Of a stretch of 64,000 nt of DNA, positions 63,962 through 64,000 are shown piece after piece. The translations under genes and the position numbers were made by a program. The notes under the pieces were generated by a model, which worked only from the letters and a program-made list of their open reading frames with translations, was not told the origin of the DNA and ran no database searches. The stretch is taken from assembly GCF_006861795.1 (NCBI RefSeq), contig NZ_VDGH01000010.1:187585-251584 (forward strand). The letters run 5' to 3'. Each line of letters starts with the position of its first letter. Within the stretch, counting starts at the first letter, position 1. Source of the DNA: Psychrobacillus lasiicapitis. GTDB lineage: Bacteria; Bacillota; Bacilli; Bacillales_A; Planococcaceae.

Positions 63962-64000
63962 ATTATGGAGAGTTTGATCCTGGCTCAGGACGAACGCTGG
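63962..64000 (+). rRNA. 16S ribosomal RNA, 5' end (partial)
   Basis: GGAGAGTTTGATCCTGGCTC followed by AGGACGAACGCTGG is the universal 5' end of bacterial 16S rRNA (27F primer region). The gene continues beyond the window. The exact 5' end is approximate. Confidence 0.97.

Overview
The window is a low-GC Gram-positive chromosome segment, most likely from a spore-forming member of the Planococcaceae (Psychrobacillus, Lysinibacillus or Sporosarcina type). Evidence: gene content and order follow the Bacillus subtilis yus-suf-yun-yut-yum-yui-mrp-yug region closely (fadNAE, yusI, gcvH, metNPQ, sufCDSUB, yunFEDB, lipA, yutDEF, yuzB, yutJ, yuzD, yutI, yutM, yumB, yuiAB, yuiD, pepA, mrpABCDEFG, pbpD, patB, yugE, yugI, yugJ). 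Ribosome binding sites are strong AGGAGG types with frequent TTG and GTG starts, sporulation gene yunB is present, and the intergenic spaces carry repeat families. The species cannot be fixed from the sequence alone. The genus call is an inference.

Layout. 1-5.3 kb: end of the fatty-acid beta-oxidation operon (fadN-fadA-fadE), yusI, gcvH, yusF, yusE. 5.4-8.3 kb: SAM-I riboswitch, terminator and methionine ABC importer metNPQ. 8.3-9.9 kb: a 21-nt-period repeat array, a broken NERD-domain gene and a small unrecognised ORF. 10-15.4 kb: sufCDSUB iron-sulfur assembly operon. 15.4-19.3 kb: yunF, yunE, yunD, yunB. 19.3-21.2 kb: lysine riboswitch with an NhaC-family transporter. 21.3-25.9 kb: lipA, yutD, yutE, yutF, yuzB, yutJ. 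26-29 kb: repeat debris and two unrecognised secreted proteins, one with four acidic 46-residue repeats. 29-33.2 kb: yuzD, a NifU-like protein, a DUF2225 protein, a SufA-like protein, NADH dehydrogenase and a Nudix hydrolase. 33.5-36.6 kb: yuiA, yuiB, yuiD, pepA and a Gly/Tyr-rich small protein. 36.6-42.4 kb: the Mrp Na+/H+ antiporter operon on the minus strand. 42.7-50.3 kb: yufK, pbpD, an MFS transporter, a cyclophilin lipoprotein, patB, yugE and a small XRE regulator. 50.5-54.2 kb: an NSS transporter and an ECF sigma factor with a large membrane partner. 54.2-61.7 kb: yugI, a degenerate RocR-like regulator, rocA, rocD, glutamate dehydrogenase and yugJ. 61.7-63.5 kb: a CDF transporter and an MgtC-like protein. 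63.7-64 kb: an rRNA promoter and the first bases of 16S rRNA.

Themes. Iron-sulfur biogenesis is spread over suf, the NifU-like and SufA-like genes, with lipA as a client. Amino-acid supply is under riboswitch control (methionine, lysine), and arginine/ornithine/proline breakdown runs through rocA-rocD-gdh to 2-oxoglutarate.

No defence island, prophage, intact IS, CRISPR array or obvious new multi-gene system is visible. The least explained signals are: the 21-nt-period intergenic arrays; a structured repeat family with internal palindromes; a terminator that contains the yunB Shine-Dalgarno; a RocR-like AAA+ regulator that has lost its sigma-54 and ATPase motifs beside paired dyads upstream of rocA; an ECF sigma/large membrane-protein pair with an ECF-type promoter; and the acidic repeat secreted protein.
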